DNA of 64,000 nucleotides from a bacterium. Its GTDB lineage: Bacteria > Bacillota > Bacilli > Lactobacillales > Streptococcaceae. The notes below the pieces were generated by a model that saw only the letters and a program-made list of their open reading frames with translations, was not told the origin of the DNA and made no database searches. Positions 1 through 9,042 of the stretch are shown here, in pieces (positions within the stretch are counted from its first letter, which is position 1; each line of letters starts with the position of its first letter). The stretch covers positions 496,001-560,000 of the forward strand of contig CAJNBT010000001.1 in assembly GCA_905221085.1 (NCBI GenBank). Direction: 5' to 3'. The position numbers were made by a program, and so were the translations under genes.

Positions 1-163
1 CACGACCACGCATGTACCAGTGTACTTGGTGCAAAGCAACGTGGGCTACGTACAAATCAGCAACAGCTTGATTCAATACTTCCTTTGTTTTCGCCAATGC
101 TACTGGCGCTGATTTTGTCAATGTTGTTACGTCTTTTACTGCTTCTTTTTTAAATTCTACCAT
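1..163 (-). CDS. dpr: Dps/Dpr ferritin-like iron-binding protein (N-terminal part, cut by window edge)
   Basis: Only the first 54 codons lie in the window; the gene continues to the left of base 1. The translation begins [20 protein letters not shown] and reaches the helix containing [14 protein letters not shown], the conserved start of the streptococcal Dpr/Dps fold in which a His-x-x-x-x-His-Trp helix contributes to the intersubunit ferroxidase site. Family members are dodecameric, store iron and protect against hydrogen peroxide. A good minus-strand promoter lies about 55 bp upstream of the ATG (see the promoter entry at 215-246). Recognition is from the sequence; function is from the family. 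Confidence 0.93.
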   Translation of the reverse strand, partial: MVEFKKEAVKDVTTLTKSAPVALAKTKEVLNQAVADLYVAHVALHQVHWYMRGR

Positions 164-214
164 TTTCTTTACCTCATTCATTATTTTTTGTAACCACTTC
201 TTAATGATTACTAC

Positions 215-246
215 CTTAGTATACTACTAAGAAAAACCAATAGCAA
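215..246 (-). promoter_or_regulatory. dpr promoter with overlapping palindrome
   Basis: On the minus strand there is a -35 TTGCTA (241-246) and a -10 TATACT (218-223) with a 17-nt spacer. A perfect 7-bp inverted repeat, CTTAGTA-TAC-TACTAAG (215-231), covers the -10. Its placement suggests a repressor site for an oxidative-stress or metal regulator. Which protein binds cannot be told from the sequence. Confidence 0.6.
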
Positions 247-350
247 GCCAAATGACTCATATGAGAAAAGTTGCAATAGACTGATAATTTAAGAATTTTT
301 AGAATAAAACACAGTCCCTTTCAAACTCTCTTAACTGCGACAAAATAAAG

Positions 351-384
351 AAAAAGGGGATGCAATTTTCTTGCACACTCCTTT
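351..384 (-). terminator. Probable terminator of lytC
   Basis: Downstream of the lytC stop the minus strand has TGCAA-GAAAA-TTGCA flanked by partly pairing bases, then a short T run. The stem is imperfect, so this is a moderate call. Confidence 0.45.
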
Positions 385-398
385 CTCAACTTTATATC

Positions 399-1943
399 TT
401 AATACCAAACGCTGACGTCAACACGACCTCGGATTCCTTTTAAGTATTCAGATGAAGTATATTGCCAACCTTTTGAACCTGAATAATGAGGATTGTTCCA
501 ATCAAGCGCATCCGTATAGGCTGCAACCCAGTTGACATGTTGTAAAATATCTGGATGATTCAAACGAGTTTGCAAGAGTTGACGATAGCTATAAACTTTC
601 ACATTTTGATAACCTGCTTTTTTCATAGTATCCATATACTTATTAATGATTTTAATCCAGATTCCAGTATCATTTGAAGCTCTCTTGGTTTTATTGACAT
701 ATTCCCAGTTCTCAACATCATAGTAGATTGGATAAGACAAGTTCATCTTGTATTTCTTCAAGAGCTCAATAGTCTGATTGGCATCATTCTCAGCATCCGT
801 CTCATTTTCAGCATAAGTATAGAGGTAAACCCCATAAGGAATTCCAAGACGGTTTAACTCCTTGATATTATGAGCCAATTCCTTGTCCTCAGTTCCACTA
901 TAGCCCAAACGAACAATAACTCCATCAACGCCATTATCGTCGATGACTTTTTTCCAGTCACTGATACGACCATTGTGCTCACTGACATCGATGACCTTTT
1001 TAACTTGATCAGTCCCAACTTGTTCTTCACGATGGTTAAAGAAGTAACGGTGGCCATTTCGATAAACCCAACCAACATTCAAGGCTTTCTTTTCTTTCAG
1101 TTCCCCTGAATCAGCAAAAGTATAGCGAGTATCATCCATGATTAACTCACCTGTTGCCATAGCACCACTTTCTGTCAAATAGTAATTACCTTGCCACTCA
1201 TCTTGAGCCATGTAGCCCCACTTCTTGAAATAATACCACTTGCCATCAATCTTTTGCCACTGTTCATTAGCGTAAGAACCATCAGCCTTAAGATAGAACC
1301 AAGTCTTATAATGCTTATCGTAAAGCCATTCGTTTTGCATCATGGCACCTTGACCATTCAAGAAATAAGTTCCCTGCCATTGGTTTTTAGCTAAATAGCC
1401 CCACTTTTTAAAATAGTGCCATTTACCTCCAACAACGTGCCATTCTTGGTTAGCATAAGAACCATCGGACTTCAGGTAAAACCAATTCTTATAGGTGTCA
1501 TCATAAACCCATTCATTTTTGGCCATATAACCGCCTGATTTCAAGTAGTAATTGCCCTGCCATTCTTTTTGGGCATAACGACCATCTGATTTTATATAGA
1601 ACCAACTATTATAGCTAGTATCGAAAATCCACTCACTCTTGGCTTTTGAACCATCAGCTTTTACATAGAAATCTCCTTCCCAGTGTGCTGATGTTAAATT
1701 TGGCTTACTTTCTTCTTTCTGACTACTACTAGCTCGCGTCTCTTTTACTTCTTCCTTCTTCTCTTCTTCTTTTTGACTTGTAGTCGTTTCTGATTTCTTT
1801 TCTTCTACCTTGCTAGAAGAATCTTGAACTCTGCTTTCTTCCGAAGATGATTTCACTTCAGATTCATTTGCAGCGACATGACTAACTGCCAAACCTAGTA
1901 AACAGAGACTTGCTAATCCAATTTTTCCAATCTTGATTTTCAA
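399..1943 (-). CDS. lytC: Choline-binding lysozyme LytC (GH25 muramidase)
   Basis: Secreted cell-wall muramidase, 514 aa. Residues 1-26 are a Sec signal peptide (KIGLASLCLLGLAVSHVAA), 27-84 a Ser/Glu/Lys-rich linker, about 85-312 aromatic choline-binding repeats of the WF/YLKSDG-x-A-x-x-EW type, and about 318-514 a glycosyl hydrolase 25 domain. Candidate catalytic acids are D319 (IDVSEHNG) and D409/E411 (YYDVENW). The binding module is N-terminal and the catalytic module C-terminal, the LytC order and the reverse of LytA. I chose a TTG start at 1943 because AGGAGAA lies just upstream and the signal peptide begins there. An ATG-like start further upstream would run into the tpiA terminator. 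It should bind phosphocholine on teichoic acids and cut the MurNAc-GlcNAc bond. Confidence 0.93.
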   Translation of the reverse strand: MKIKIGKIGLASLCLLGLAVSHVAANESEVKSSSEESRVQDSSSKVEEKKSETTTSQKEEEKKEEVKETRASSSQKEESKPNLTSAHWEGDFYVKADGSKAKSEWIFDTSYNSWFYIKSDGRYAQKEWQGNYYLKSGGYMAKNEWVYDDTYKNWFYLKSDGSYANQEWHVVGGKWHYFKKWGYLAKNQWQGTYFLNGQGAMMQNEWLYDKHYKTWFYLKADGSYANEQWQKIDGKWYYFKKWGYMAQDEWQGNYYLTESGAMATGELIMDDTRYTFADSGELKEKKALNVGWVYRNGHRYFFNHREEQVGTDQVKKVIDVSEHNGRISDWKKVIDDNGVDGVIVRLGYSGTEDKELAHNIKELNRLGIPYGVYLYTYAENETDAENDANQTIELLKKYKMNLSYPIYYDVENWEYVNKTKRASNDTGIWIKIINKYMDTMKKAGYQNVKVYSYRQLLQTRLNHPDILQHVNWVAAYTDALDWNNPHYSGSKGWQYTSSEYLKGIRGRVDVSVWY

Positions 1944-1957
1944 TCTTTCTTCTCCTA

Positions 1958-1990
1958 TAAAAAATGGAACAGACATCTGAATGCTGTTCC
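1958..1990 (-). terminator. tpiA terminator, directly upstream of the lytC ribosome binding site
   Basis: The minus strand has GGAACAG, an 11-nt loop and CTGTTCC (arms 1984-1990 and 1966-1972), followed by ATTTTTT. The T run is followed at once by the AGGAGAA Shine-Dalgarno of lytC, so little room is left for a separate lytC promoter. Confidence 0.75.
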
Positions 1991-2013
1991 ACCTAGCTTT
2001 TGCTACTTACTAA

Positions 2014-2772
2014 TTATTTTACAAAGTCAAGCAAAGCCAAGAAGCTTTCTGCTTCAAGTGACGCACCACCTACAAGGGCACCGTCAACATCTGGGCAAGC
2101 CATGTATGAAGCAACGTTTTCAGGTTTAACAGAACCACCGTATTGAACACGAACTTTGTCCGCAACTTCTTGACCGAAGTCAGCAGCTACAACGTCACGA
2201 ACAACTTTACACATTTTTTGTGCGTCGTCTTGTGAAGCTGATTTACCAGTACCGATAGCCCAGATTGGCTCATAAGCGATAACTGATGCAGCAACTTGTT
2301 CAGCTGTCAAACCAGCCAATGCAGCAGATACTTGAGCACCTACGAATTCAGCTGCTTTACCAGCTTCGTAAGTTTCAAGTGATTCACCACAACAGATGAT
2401 TGGAAGCATACCGTTTGCAAAGATTGCTTTTGCTTTTTTGTTGATATCTTCGTCAGTTTCATGGAAGTAGTCACGGCGTTCTGAGTGACCGATAACAACG
2501 TAGTCAGTACCGATTTCTTTCAAAACTTGTGGGCTAGTTTCACCAGTGAAAGCACCTGCGTTTTCAAAGTAGCAGTTTTGAGCAGCAACTTTAAGGTTTG
2601 AATCTTTAGCAGCAGCAAGAACAGTTGTCAAATCAAGAGCTGGAGCTGCGATACCTGCTTCAACAAGATCAGCTGAAGGAAGTTTTGATGCTACTGCTTC
2701 AACAAATGCTTTAGCTTCTTCTGGATTTTTATTCATTTTCCAGTTACCAGCGATAAATGGTTTACGTGACAT
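2014..2772 (-). CDS. tpiA: Triosephosphate isomerase
   Basis: Cytosolic glycolytic enzyme interconverting dihydroxyacetone phosphate and glyceraldehyde-3-phosphate; 252 aa, normal for the family. Signature segments are [10 protein letters not shown] at the N-terminus (active-site Asn and Lys), the VIGHSERR histidine, the catalytic Glu in [12 protein letters not shown], and the phosphate-binding YGGSVKPEN and GALVGGASL loops. The start at [12 protein letters not shown] is chosen because it matches the universal TPI N-terminus; an in-frame codon seven residues upstream is less likely. The gene is probably transcribed alone, with the hairpin at 1958-1990 ending the message. Codon use is strongly biased, as expected for a highly expressed gene. 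Confidence 0.98.
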   Translation of the reverse strand: MSRKPFIAGNWKMNKNPEEAKAFVEAVASKLPSADLVEAGIAAPALDLTTVLAAAKDSNLKVAAQNCYFENAGAFTGETSPQVLKEIGTDYVVIGHSERRDYFHETDEDINKKAKAIFANGMLPIICCGESLETYEAGKAAEFVGAQVSAALAGLTAEQVAASVIAYEPIWAIGTGKSASQDDAQKMCKVVRDVVAADFGQEVADKVRVQYGGSVKPENVASYMACPDVDGALVGGASLEAESFLALLDFVK

Positions 2773-2869
2773 TTCACATACCTCTTTTTTCAATTTATTT
2801 TCTATTTATTTTATCACAATTAAACACAGCTTGCAAATCTTACTCGGATTTCAAGCCTGCTTGCATGGA

Positions 2870-3547
2870 TTAATCCTTCCAAAGATCCATGGCATTTCTG
2901 AAATCTGCAGATACCTGTGTCAACTGAGGATTGCTTGCTTCTCTCTCTGCTCGCTTAGCCTCGATTTGAGCCACACTTTTGATACCTTCATGTCGCCAAT
3001 TTCTCAAAATCGCCTGGATGTACTTCCAGTTTGGTTTTCCATTCAAAACAGCTTCACGAAGAGCTTCCTTAATCAAGTCAGCACTGGTTCCATCTTCCTT
3101 TAGTGTCTTGGTCAAATCCTCAATTTCAAAAGGCGTCAACAAACGTCCCAACTCCTGTTGGAAGGTTTCTACCAAATCCTTGAGCTGGTTTTGAGGTGTC
3201 AACTGGTCTGAACTCGAAGTAGGAGCTCCAAGCAAGTTATCCAAACGTTCCAAAGCCAAACTAGCATCAAAGAGCAATTCAATTTCGCCATTTAATTCAA
3301 TAGTACGATACTGGAGCAGTCCCCTTTCCGTCAGATTAGAAATGGACTGGTTGACATCCGAAATTTCCTTACCAATCCTTTCAGCAATCTGGCTTGGCGA
3401 CATTTCTTCTAAGCCAGTCGTATTTTGCAAATAGAAAAATTGCCAGACCAGAAAATCGTCGCTAGAAGGAAAGAGTTCCTTAAAATGCAAGAGCAGGGCA
3501 CTCGGTAAAACCAAGTTCCCTGATTTAAAAGCGTCTAAATATGTCAT
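2870..3547 (-). CDS. dnaD: DnaD-family replication initiation/remodelling protein
   Basis: 225 aa. The N-terminal half has a winged-helix appearance (SPSQIAERIGKEISDVNQSISNLTERGLLQY). The C-terminal half (about 120-195) carries the DnaD/DnaB-like helical domain with the hallmark NWKYIQAILRNW (YIxxILxxW). In Firmicutes DnaD helps remodel DnaA-bound DNA and load the helicase at oriC or PriA restart sites. It lies 8 nt downstream of metA on the same strand, so the two are probably co-transcribed. Recognition of the family is firm. That this is the chromosomal DnaD rather than a paralogue is inferred from length and context. Confidence 0.88.
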   Translation of the reverse strand: MTYLDAFKSGNLVLPSALLLHFKELFPSSDDFLVWQFFYLQNTTGLEEMSPSQIAERIGKEISDVNQSISNLTERGLLQYRTIELNGEIELLFDASLALERLDNLLGAPTSSSDQLTPQNQLKDLVETFQQELGRLLTPFEIEDLTKTLKEDGTSADLIKEALREAVLNGKPNWKYIQAILRNWRHEGIKSVAQIEAKRAEREASNPQLTQVSADFRNAMDLWKD

Positions 3548-3555
3548 AATTCCTC

Positions 3556-4500
3556 TTATAAATACCCATATGCAGATTCATCATCTTCTATCTTTCTCCA
3601 GTCAAAAGGTGTTTCCTGATAGACCGCATAGTTTACCCAGTTACTGAAAAAGAGGGCTGCAGATGAAGACCAACAAAGACAAGGCATCTTGTTAACATCA
3701 TCATCCTTAAAGTAATTTTCTGGAATATGTGGGTCTAAACCTGCGTCACGATCTCGGAAATACTCTTTTGCCAAGGTATCACGGTCATACTCTAAATGCC
3801 CAAAACTATAAATTTCTCGTAAATCACGACTGGCCAAAATCGAAACCCCAACCTGAGGACCTTCTGATAAAATCTCGAGATTGGATTTGTTTAAGACCTC
3901 TTCCTTAGAAATCTCCGTGTGCCGTGAATGAGGAGATACATAGCTATCGTCAAAACCTCTAAATAGAAGATGACCTTCCTTTAAGGTGTCCTGAGGATAG
4001 ATACCCGATAACTTACTGTCCATCTGGTATTTTTCCACTCCATAGCGCAGATAAAGCCCAGCCTGAGCCCCCCAACAGATATGAAGGGTCGAATAGACAT
4101 GGGTCTTGGACCACTCAAGCACCTGACTGAATTCCTCCCAATAGTCCACTTCCTCAAATGGTAAATGCTCAACTGGAGCACCCGTGATAATCATCCCATC
4201 AAAATACTCATCCTTGACTTCAGGAAAAGTTTTATAAAAGGTCTCCATGTGCTCTGAACGAGTTGTTTTAGAACGATGGGTCTCCATATAGAGAAAATCA
4301 ATATCCAATTGCAGGGGCGTATTAGCCAAATGGCGCAACAACTGGGTTTCTGTGACCATTTTCTGTGGCATGAGATTTAAAATTAAAATCTTCAAGGGAC
4401 GGATATCTTGGTGGGCCGCACGTTGATCATCCATGACAAAGATATTCTCTGTCCGTAAAATCTCAACAGCTGGCAATTTTTTATCAATTCGAATCGGCAT
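3556..4500 (-). CDS. metA: Homoserine O-acyltransferase (succinyl/acetyl) MetA
   Basis: First committed step of methionine synthesis: acylation of homoserine. 314 aa, typical for MetA. Visible features are the start [23 protein letters not shown], the segment [19 protein letters not shown], and the catalytic Cys in [15 protein letters not shown] (class I glutamine amidotransferase-like fold). A His-containing stretch near [17 protein letters not shown] and PENYF supplies other conserved active-site residues. Many Gram-positive enzymes annotated as succinyltransferases in fact use acetyl-CoA, so acyl donor choice is left open. A good promoter and a degenerate MET-box lie upstream (4576-4609). 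dnaD follows after 8 nt. Confidence 0.95.
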   Translation of the reverse strand: MPIRIDKKLPAVEILRTENIFVMDDQRAAHQDIRPLKILILNLMPQKMVTETQLLRHLANTPLQLDIDFLYMETHRSKTTRSEHMETFYKTFPEVKDEYFDGMIITGAPVEHLPFEEVDYWEEFSQVLEWSKTHVYSTLHICWGAQAGLYLRYGVEKYQMDSKLSGIYPQDTLKEGHLLFRGFDDSYVSPHSRHTEISKEEVLNKSNLEILSEGPQVGVSILASRDLREIYSFGHLEYDRDTLAKEYFRDRDAGLDPHIPENYFKDDDVNKMPCLCWSSSAALFFSNWVNYAVYQETPFDWRKIEDDESAYGYL

Positions 4501-4575
4501 AGCCCTCTCCTAACTGTACTCTTTCAGGAATAATTGCATGTATTTGAAGCCAAATCTCAAACACTTAGTCCTTTT

Positions 4576-4609
4576 ATTATACTGCAAGAAGATATAGTTT
4601 TCAATTATA
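4576..4609 (-). promoter_or_regulatory. metA promoter with MET-box-like operator
   Basis: Minus strand: -35 TTGAAA (4599-4604), 17-nt spacer, -10 TATAAT (4576-4581). The palindrome TATAGTTTTCAATTATA (4593-4609) covers the -35 and matches the streptococcal MET-box TATAGTTTSAAACTATA at 14 of 17 positions. This suggests methionine-dependent control by a MetR/MtaR LysR-type regulator. Confidence 0.65.
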
Positions 4610-4655
4610 GTTTTTCTCTAACTAGCTATAGTCTATTTTTATATCCTGATGTAGA

Positions 4656-4680
4656 GAAAACAGCCCTGGGGACTGTTTTT
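4656..4680 (-). terminator. apt terminator
   Basis: Stem AAAACAG/CTGTTTT with inner CCC/GGG pairing, immediately after the apt stop codon. The T run is part of the right arm on the minus strand. Confidence 0.65.
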
Positions 4681-4682
4681 CA

Positions 4683-5195
4683 TTAATAATGCATAAGAAC
4701 TTTGTAATCGTAGTCACCGATTTTTTCACGACCGTTCAATTCATCCAATTCAACAAGGAAGGCACAACCTGCTACAACACCACCAAGTTTTTCAATCATC
4801 TCGATGGTCGCCTTAACAGTTCCACCTGTTGCTAAGAGGTCGTCTACGATAAGAACACGTTGACCTGGCTTGATGGCATCCGCGTGCATAGTCAAGGTAT
4901 CAACACCATACTCTTTTTCATAGTCAGCAGAAATAACTTCGCGTGGTAATTTACCTGGCTTACGAACAGGCGCAAAACCAATTCCCAACTCAAAGGCAAC
5001 TGGACAACCCACGATAAAACCACGAGCTTCGGGCCCTACGATCATATCAATTTTCTTGTCAGTAGCATATTGAACGATTTCACGAACAGCATAGCTATAA
5101 GCATTTCCATCAGCCATCAAAGGACTGATATCACGGAAAGTAATACCTTCCTTCGGATAATTTTCAATTGTTGCAATGTAATCTTTTAAATTCAT
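4683..5195 (-). CDS. apt: Adenine phosphoribosyltransferase
   Basis: Salvages adenine plus PRPP to AMP in the cytosol. 170 aa, typical APRT length. It shows the N-terminal [14 protein letters not shown] segment, the [10 protein letters not shown] flexible-loop region and the PRPP-binding motif [16 protein letters not shown] (13-residue type I PRTase signature). The start [17 protein letters not shown] is the usual family N-terminus with a purine-rich SD upstream. It is separated from metA by its own terminator and sits alone between metA and the ribosomal protein genes. Confidence 0.97.
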   Translation of the reverse strand: MNLKDYIATIENYPKEGITFRDISPLMADGNAYSYAVREIVQYATDKKIDMIVGPEARGFIVGCPVAFELGIGFAPVRKPGKLPREVISADYEKEYGVDTLTMHADAIKPGQRVLIVDDLLATGGTVKATIEMIEKLGGVVAGCAFLVELDELNGREKIGDYDYKVLMHY

Positions 5196-5334
5196 CTTTT
5201 TCTTTCTTTCAAAGTTTTTTACTCCCTATTATACCATATTTTCTAGTAAAGAAGGAAGAGAAAAGAGTATTTCATTTGCTACTCATCCTATAAGCCAAAT
5301 AAGATGACCATTTTATAGAGACTATAACTTACAT

Positions 5335-5360
5335 ACAAAAACGAGCACTTTCGTACTCGT
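5335..5360 (-). terminator. Terminator of the rplK-rplA operon
   Basis: Minus strand: ACGAGTAC-GAAA-GTGCTCGT (5341-5360) with a GAAA tetraloop, then TTTTTG. It lies about 20 bp after the rplA stop. Confidence 0.85.
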
Positions 5361-5381
5361 TCTCTCTGTATGAACTACTAA

Positions 5382-6071
5382 TTAAAGTGAGTTTACGTCA
5401 ACTTTGATACCAACACCTTGAGTAGTTGTGATAGTCAAGTTTGTTACGTAAGTTCCTTTAGCTGTAGCTGGTTTTGCTTTTTGGATTGTTTCGTTGAAAG
5501 CTTTAAAGTTTTCAACCAATTTTTCAGCTTCAAATGATACTTTACCGATGATTGCTTGAACGTTACCTGCACGGTCAGCACGGTAAGTGATTTTACCACC
5601 TTTAGACTCTTCAACTGCTTTAGCAACATCCATTGTTACAGTACCAGTTTTAGGGTTTGGCATCAAGTTACGTGGTCCAAGGACACGTCCAAGACGTCCA
5701 ACAAGAGCCATCATGTCAGGTGTAGCGATAACTACGTCGAAGTCCAACCAACCGTCGTTGATTTTAGCAACAAGGTCATCTTCACCAACAAAGTCTGCAC
5801 CAGCAGCTTTTGCTTCTTCAGCTTTTGCACCACGTGCGAAAACAAGAACGCGTGAAGTTTTACCAGTACCGTTTGGCAATACCATTGCTCCACGGATTTG
5901 TTGGTCAGCTTTTTTAACGTCGATGTTCAAGTTGTAAGCAACTTCTACAGTTGCGTCAAATTTTGCAAAGTTAGTTTCTTTTGCAAGTGCTACAGCTTCT
6001 TCTACGCTGTATGCTTTTGTGCTGTCGATTTTCTCAAGAGCAGCACGAAGTTGTTTGCTTTTTTTAGCCAT
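5382..6071 (-). CDS. rplA: 50S ribosomal protein L1
   Basis: L1-stalk protein of the large subunit and, in bacteria generally, translational repressor of its own operon. 229 aa with the conserved TDATVE-like segment ([15 protein letters not shown]), the [14 protein letters not shown] loop, and the domain II stretch [22 protein letters not shown]. It ends in [20 protein letters not shown]. Second gene of the rplK-rplA pair with a 97-bp spacer. Codon use is highly biased. An L1-binding mimic is expected in the operon leader, but I could not confirm its structure by eye. Confidence 0.98.
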
Positions 6072-6168
6072 TTTCTATTCTCCTTGTAAGTGGTTCAATC
6101 GATTTTCATCTCCCACGTCACTTCTCGAAATGATGAAGTCTTGCGGGTTTTATTGGGGGTGTTATTGA

Positions 6169-6594
6169 TTAGTCAACAACAGTGAATCCCATAGAACGAG
6201 CAGTACCTTCGATCATACGCATTGCAGACTCTACGTTTGCTGCGTTCAAATCTGGCATCTTAGTTTCTGCAATTTCTTGTACTTGTGCACGAGTAACTGT
6301 AGCAACTTTAGTTTTGTTAGGTGTACCTGATCCTTTTTCAACACCTGCAGCTTTTTTCAAAAGAACAGCAGCTGGTGGTGTTTTAGTGATGAAAGTAAAT
6401 GATTTATCTTCGTAAACTGAGATAACAACTGGAATGATCATACCAGCTTGGTCAGCTGTACGAGCGTTGAACTCTTTTGTGAATCCCATGATGTTGATAC
6501 CAGCTTGACCAAGAGCAGGTCCAACCGGTGGAGCTGGTGTAGCTTTACCAGCAGGGATTTGCAATTTTACAAGTTTTTCGACTTTTTTAGCCAT
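6169..6594 (-). CDS. rplK: 50S ribosomal protein L11
   Basis: 141 aa, the exact usual length. Signature segments are [37 protein letters not shown] (proline-rich N-terminal domain binding the GTPase centre and release factors) and the C-terminal rRNA-binding domain ending in [12 protein letters not shown]. It is the first gene of the L11-L1 operon, with a strong SD (AAGGAGG) and a clear promoter at 6673-6700. L11 takes part in the stringent response through RelA on stalled ribosomes. Confidence 0.98.
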   Translation of the reverse strand: MAKKVEKLVKLQIPAGKATPAPPVGPALGQAGINIMGFTKEFNARTADQAGMIIPVVISVYEDKSFTFITKTPPAAVLLKKAAGVEKGSGTPNKTKVATVTRAQVQEIAETKMPDLNAANVESAMRMIEGTARSMGFTVVD

Positions 6595-6672
6595 TTTTAA
6601 ATCCTCCTTTGTGGTTTTGGCGGTAATTAGAGATTTTTACCTCCCACAAGTATGCTTTTCACATACCTATCT

Positions 6673-6700
6673 ATTATACACTATTTATCTAGAATTGCAA
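6673..6700 (-). promoter_or_regulatory. rplK-rplA promoter
   Basis: Minus strand -35 TTGCAA (6695-6700), 16-nt spacer, -10 TATAAT (6673-6678). The transcript would have a leader of about 70 nt before rplK, room for an L1-responsive structure. Confidence 0.8.
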
Positions 6701-6716
6701 GAGAAAAGTTTATTTT

Positions 6717-7433
6717 TTAATCGACGTAATCTCCGCCTTCAAAGCCGTAATACTCTTCCAAACTGAGACCACTCTCTGCAATTTCTTTTGCTTCTTTTCC
6801 TACATAACGAAGGTGCCATTCCTCAGACATATAGCCTGTTTCCTTTTCCTTGCCTTTGAGATAACGAACAACAAAGCCATAATCAGCCGCATGGTCCAAG
6901 AGCCATTGGGCCGCTTTTTCTTCTGTCACCAAATCACCATTTGTCCCAATCACATCAAAGGCTAAACCTGTCTGGTGTTCGCTATAGCCAGGTCGAGCAG
7001 AATAACGGTCGGCAGCTTCTTTCCCATCTTGATTGACATAATCTTGATAGAGCTTGGTCTGAGTTTCATAACTTCTAAAGCCACTGTAATGATCGCTGAT
7101 TGGGAAACCTGCCTCTTGCATAGCTTTGATGAGCTTGACCAACTCAGCCTTGGCTGTTGGATTTTCCCCTGGATTGTAGTCTTTCGACAATGGATAGTGT
7201 TTATTGGCTACGATGATTTCATCGTATTTCCCTTGAATGCTGTAATAGTCTCCTTTGTTAACCACTTCTGCTTTCTTCTGGGCAGTTCCTTGAGACTTAC
7301 TTCCGACTGTTCCATCAGCTTTTGCTGTCTGTTCTGTCTTAGCTTCTCCAGCTTCATTTTTTGCTTTTTCTTGTGAACAAGCTGCTAGACTCAAGGCTAG
7401 CAAAGCTGTCAAGACAAGGTATTTTTTTTTCAT
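6717..7433 (-). CDS. ldcB: Lipoprotein L,D-carboxypeptidase LdcB/DacB
   Basis: 238-aa membrane-anchored peptidoglycan peptidase of the VanY/M15B family. Residues 1-19 form a lipoprotein signal with lipobox LAAC (Cys19). A low-complexity Lys/Glu/Ala linker follows. The catalytic domain has SDHYSGFRSYETQ, the Zn-ligand motif SEHQTGLAFDV (His and Asp) and the second His in EEWHLRYVG. In pneumococcus this enzyme trims the terminal D-Ala from tetrapeptides and affects septum placement. Its SD overlaps the stop codon of the HIT gene upstream (2-nt gap), so the two are translationally coupled. Confidence 0.92.
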   Translation of the reverse strand: MKKKYLVLTALLALSLAACSQEKAKNEAGEAKTEQTAKADGTVGSKSQGTAQKKAEVVNKGDYYSIQGKYDEIIVANKHYPLSKDYNPGENPTAKAELVKLIKAMQEAGFPISDHYSGFRSYETQTKLYQDYVNQDGKEAADRYSARPGYSEHQTGLAFDVIGTNGDLVTEEKAAQWLLDHAADYGFVVRYLKGKEKETGYMSEEWHLRYVGKEAKEIAESGLSLEEYYGFEGGDYVD

Positions 7434-7435
7434 TT

Positions 7436-7906
7436 CTACTCCTTTATTTCTAATAGTTTATCTACTTCTGACGATAAACATTCGACTAATCTTTTAATCT
7501 CATCCGGTTTTGCTTGGCAGGTTTCTGCTGTCATTTCTTCAAAGGGAACCCACCAGACTGGACCACGTCCCTTGAGACCGTGACCATTCATATCACCTGT
7601 TCGTCTAGGAAAAAGATGCCAATGGAGATGGGCATCGCCATTTCCTAGCAGTTCGATATTCATTTTCTCAGCAGCAAAGGCCTTGGCAACTGCCTCTTGT
7701 ACTAAACTCATTTCTTCTAGAAAACGGAGTCTTGTCTCCTTTTTCAAATGGTGCAATTCAGTGACATGTTCCTTGGCTAGAAAGAGACTATAGCCTGCAA
7801 AATACTGATGGTCTCCAACCACAAGATAGCCTGTTTCTAGTTCTCTCACAAAGTAGGGATTTTTCCCAACTTTAATGAGCTCAATTCTCTGGCAAATCAG
7901 GCACAT
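7436..7906 (-). CDS. HIT-family nucleotide-binding protein
   Basis: 156 aa. It carries the histidine triad HLHWHLFPR (HxHxHxx) of nucleotide hydrolases and transferases, preceded by ELLGNGDA. The N-terminus MCLICQRIELIK has two Cys. It probably acts on dinucleoside polyphosphates or nucleotidyl amides in the cytosol; the substrate is unknown. It sits between the M42 peptidase gene (1-nt gap) and ldcB (2-nt gap), so all three are likely one transcript. Confidence 0.85.
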   Translation of the reverse strand: MCLICQRIELIKVGKNPYFVRELETGYLVVGDHQYFAGYSLFLAKEHVTELHHLKKETRLRFLEEMSLVQEAVAKAFAAEKMNIELLGNGDAHLHWHLFPRRTGDMNGHGLKGRGPVWWVPFEEMTAETCQAKPDEIKRLVECLSSEVDKLLEIKE

Positions 7907-7907
7907 A

Positions 7908-8945
7908 TTAGTCTACCAGTGCGCTCTTAAGATAAGCATCAACCATACGCTCCGTTGCGACAACTGAGTCAATATGGGTACGCTCATAAGAATGGCTAGA
8001 CTCAATACCAGCACCGAGAAGGGCGTGTTTAACCTCTGCCCCTGCGGACATGGCCGCAGAAGCATCCGAACCATAAAATGGATAGATATCCAGCTTAAAT
8101 GGAATATCTTGCTCTTTCGCCAAGGCAACCAAATATTGACGGAAGTCATAGTGATAAGGACCTGAAGCATCCTTGACACAGATGGACACTGTATACTCAT
8201 CTGTCTGCTGGTCATCACCCATAGCCCCCATATCCACAGCCAGATACTCTACTACCTGAGCAGGAATATTAGAGTTAGCACCGTGCCCCACTTCTTCAAA
8301 GACTGAAAAAGCAAAATGAGTTGTTACCGGCAATTCAATCTTCTCCTCCTTATAAATCCGAAGCAGATTAAGCAAAATCGCTGCGCTGACCTTATCGTCC
8401 AAATGACGAGACTTGATAAAACCTGTCTCTGTCACGATAGTTCGTGGGTCAAAGCTGATAAAATCACCAACCTCAATCCCCAAGGCACGAGTTTCTTTTT
8501 CAGTGGTTACTTTTGCATCCAAACGCACTTCCATATTGTCTTGCGTGCGTTCTGCAGTTCCTGCATCCTTGTAGACATGGCAAGAAGTTTGGTGGATAAG
8601 GACCGTCCCTGATACTTTTTCACCTGTACTAGCCACATGAACGGTACAGTTTTCACCTTCAATCATGTTCCAAGGAAAACCACCGATACGATCCAATTTG
8701 AGACGACCGTCTGGTTTGACAGCACGGACAATAGCACCCAGCGTATCTACATGGGCAGTCACATAGCGATGCTCCTCATCATTTTGACCTTTGATAGTCA
8801 TATTGACACCGCCCTTGGCTGTACGAACTGGCTGGTAACCAAAATCTTCTAGAGTCTTGACTAAATAGTCCGAAATCTCCCGAGTGAAGCCAGTTGGCGA
8901 TGCTATAGCTGTCAGTTCTTTGATATATTCTACTGTTTGATTCAT
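7908..8945 (-). CDS. M42-family aminopeptidase (glutamyl aminopeptidase/endoglucanase-like)
   Basis: 345-aa metalloaminopeptidase of the PepA/YsdC/FrvX type. Metal ligands can be recognised in VTAHVDTLGA (His-x-Asp), KSRHLDDKVSA (bridging Asp), VFEEVGHGAN (catalytic and ligand Glu), AVDMGAMG (Asp), and the C-terminal ESSHSYERTHIDS (His). M42 enzymes form tetrahedral dodecamers that clip N-terminal residues from peptides in the cytosol. The N-terminal segment ELTAIASPTGFTREI matches the family. Substrate preference is not visible, so no firm gene symbol is given. Confidence 0.88.
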   Translation of the reverse strand: MNQTVEYIKELTAIASPTGFTREISDYLVKTLEDFGYQPVRTAKGGVNMTIKGQNDEEHRYVTAHVDTLGAIVRAVKPDGRLKLDRIGGFPWNMIEGENCTVHVASTGEKVSGTVLIHQTSCHVYKDAGTAERTQDNMEVRLDAKVTTEKETRALGIEVGDFISFDPRTIVTETGFIKSRHLDDKVSAAILLNLLRIYKEEKIELPVTTHFAFSVFEEVGHGANSNIPAQVVEYLAVDMGAMGDDQQTDEYTVSICVKDASGPYHYDFRQYLVALAKEQDIPFKLDIYPFYGSDASAAMSAGAEVKHALLGAGIESSHSYERTHIDSVVATERMVDAYLKSALVD

Positions 8946-8991
8946 TTCTTCACCTCTTTTGCTACCTATTATAACACATTTATCATCGGAT

Positions 8992-9037
8992 AAAAAAAGA
9001 AAATCACTCCTGTAGCCTTGACTACAAAAGTGATTTT
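8992..9037 (-). terminator. brnQ terminator
   Basis: Long stem AAAATCACT...AGTGATTTT with a second inner stem (TGTAG/CTACA), followed by CTTTTTTT on the minus strand just after the brnQ stop. Confidence 0.85.
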
Positions 9038-9042
9038 AATGA

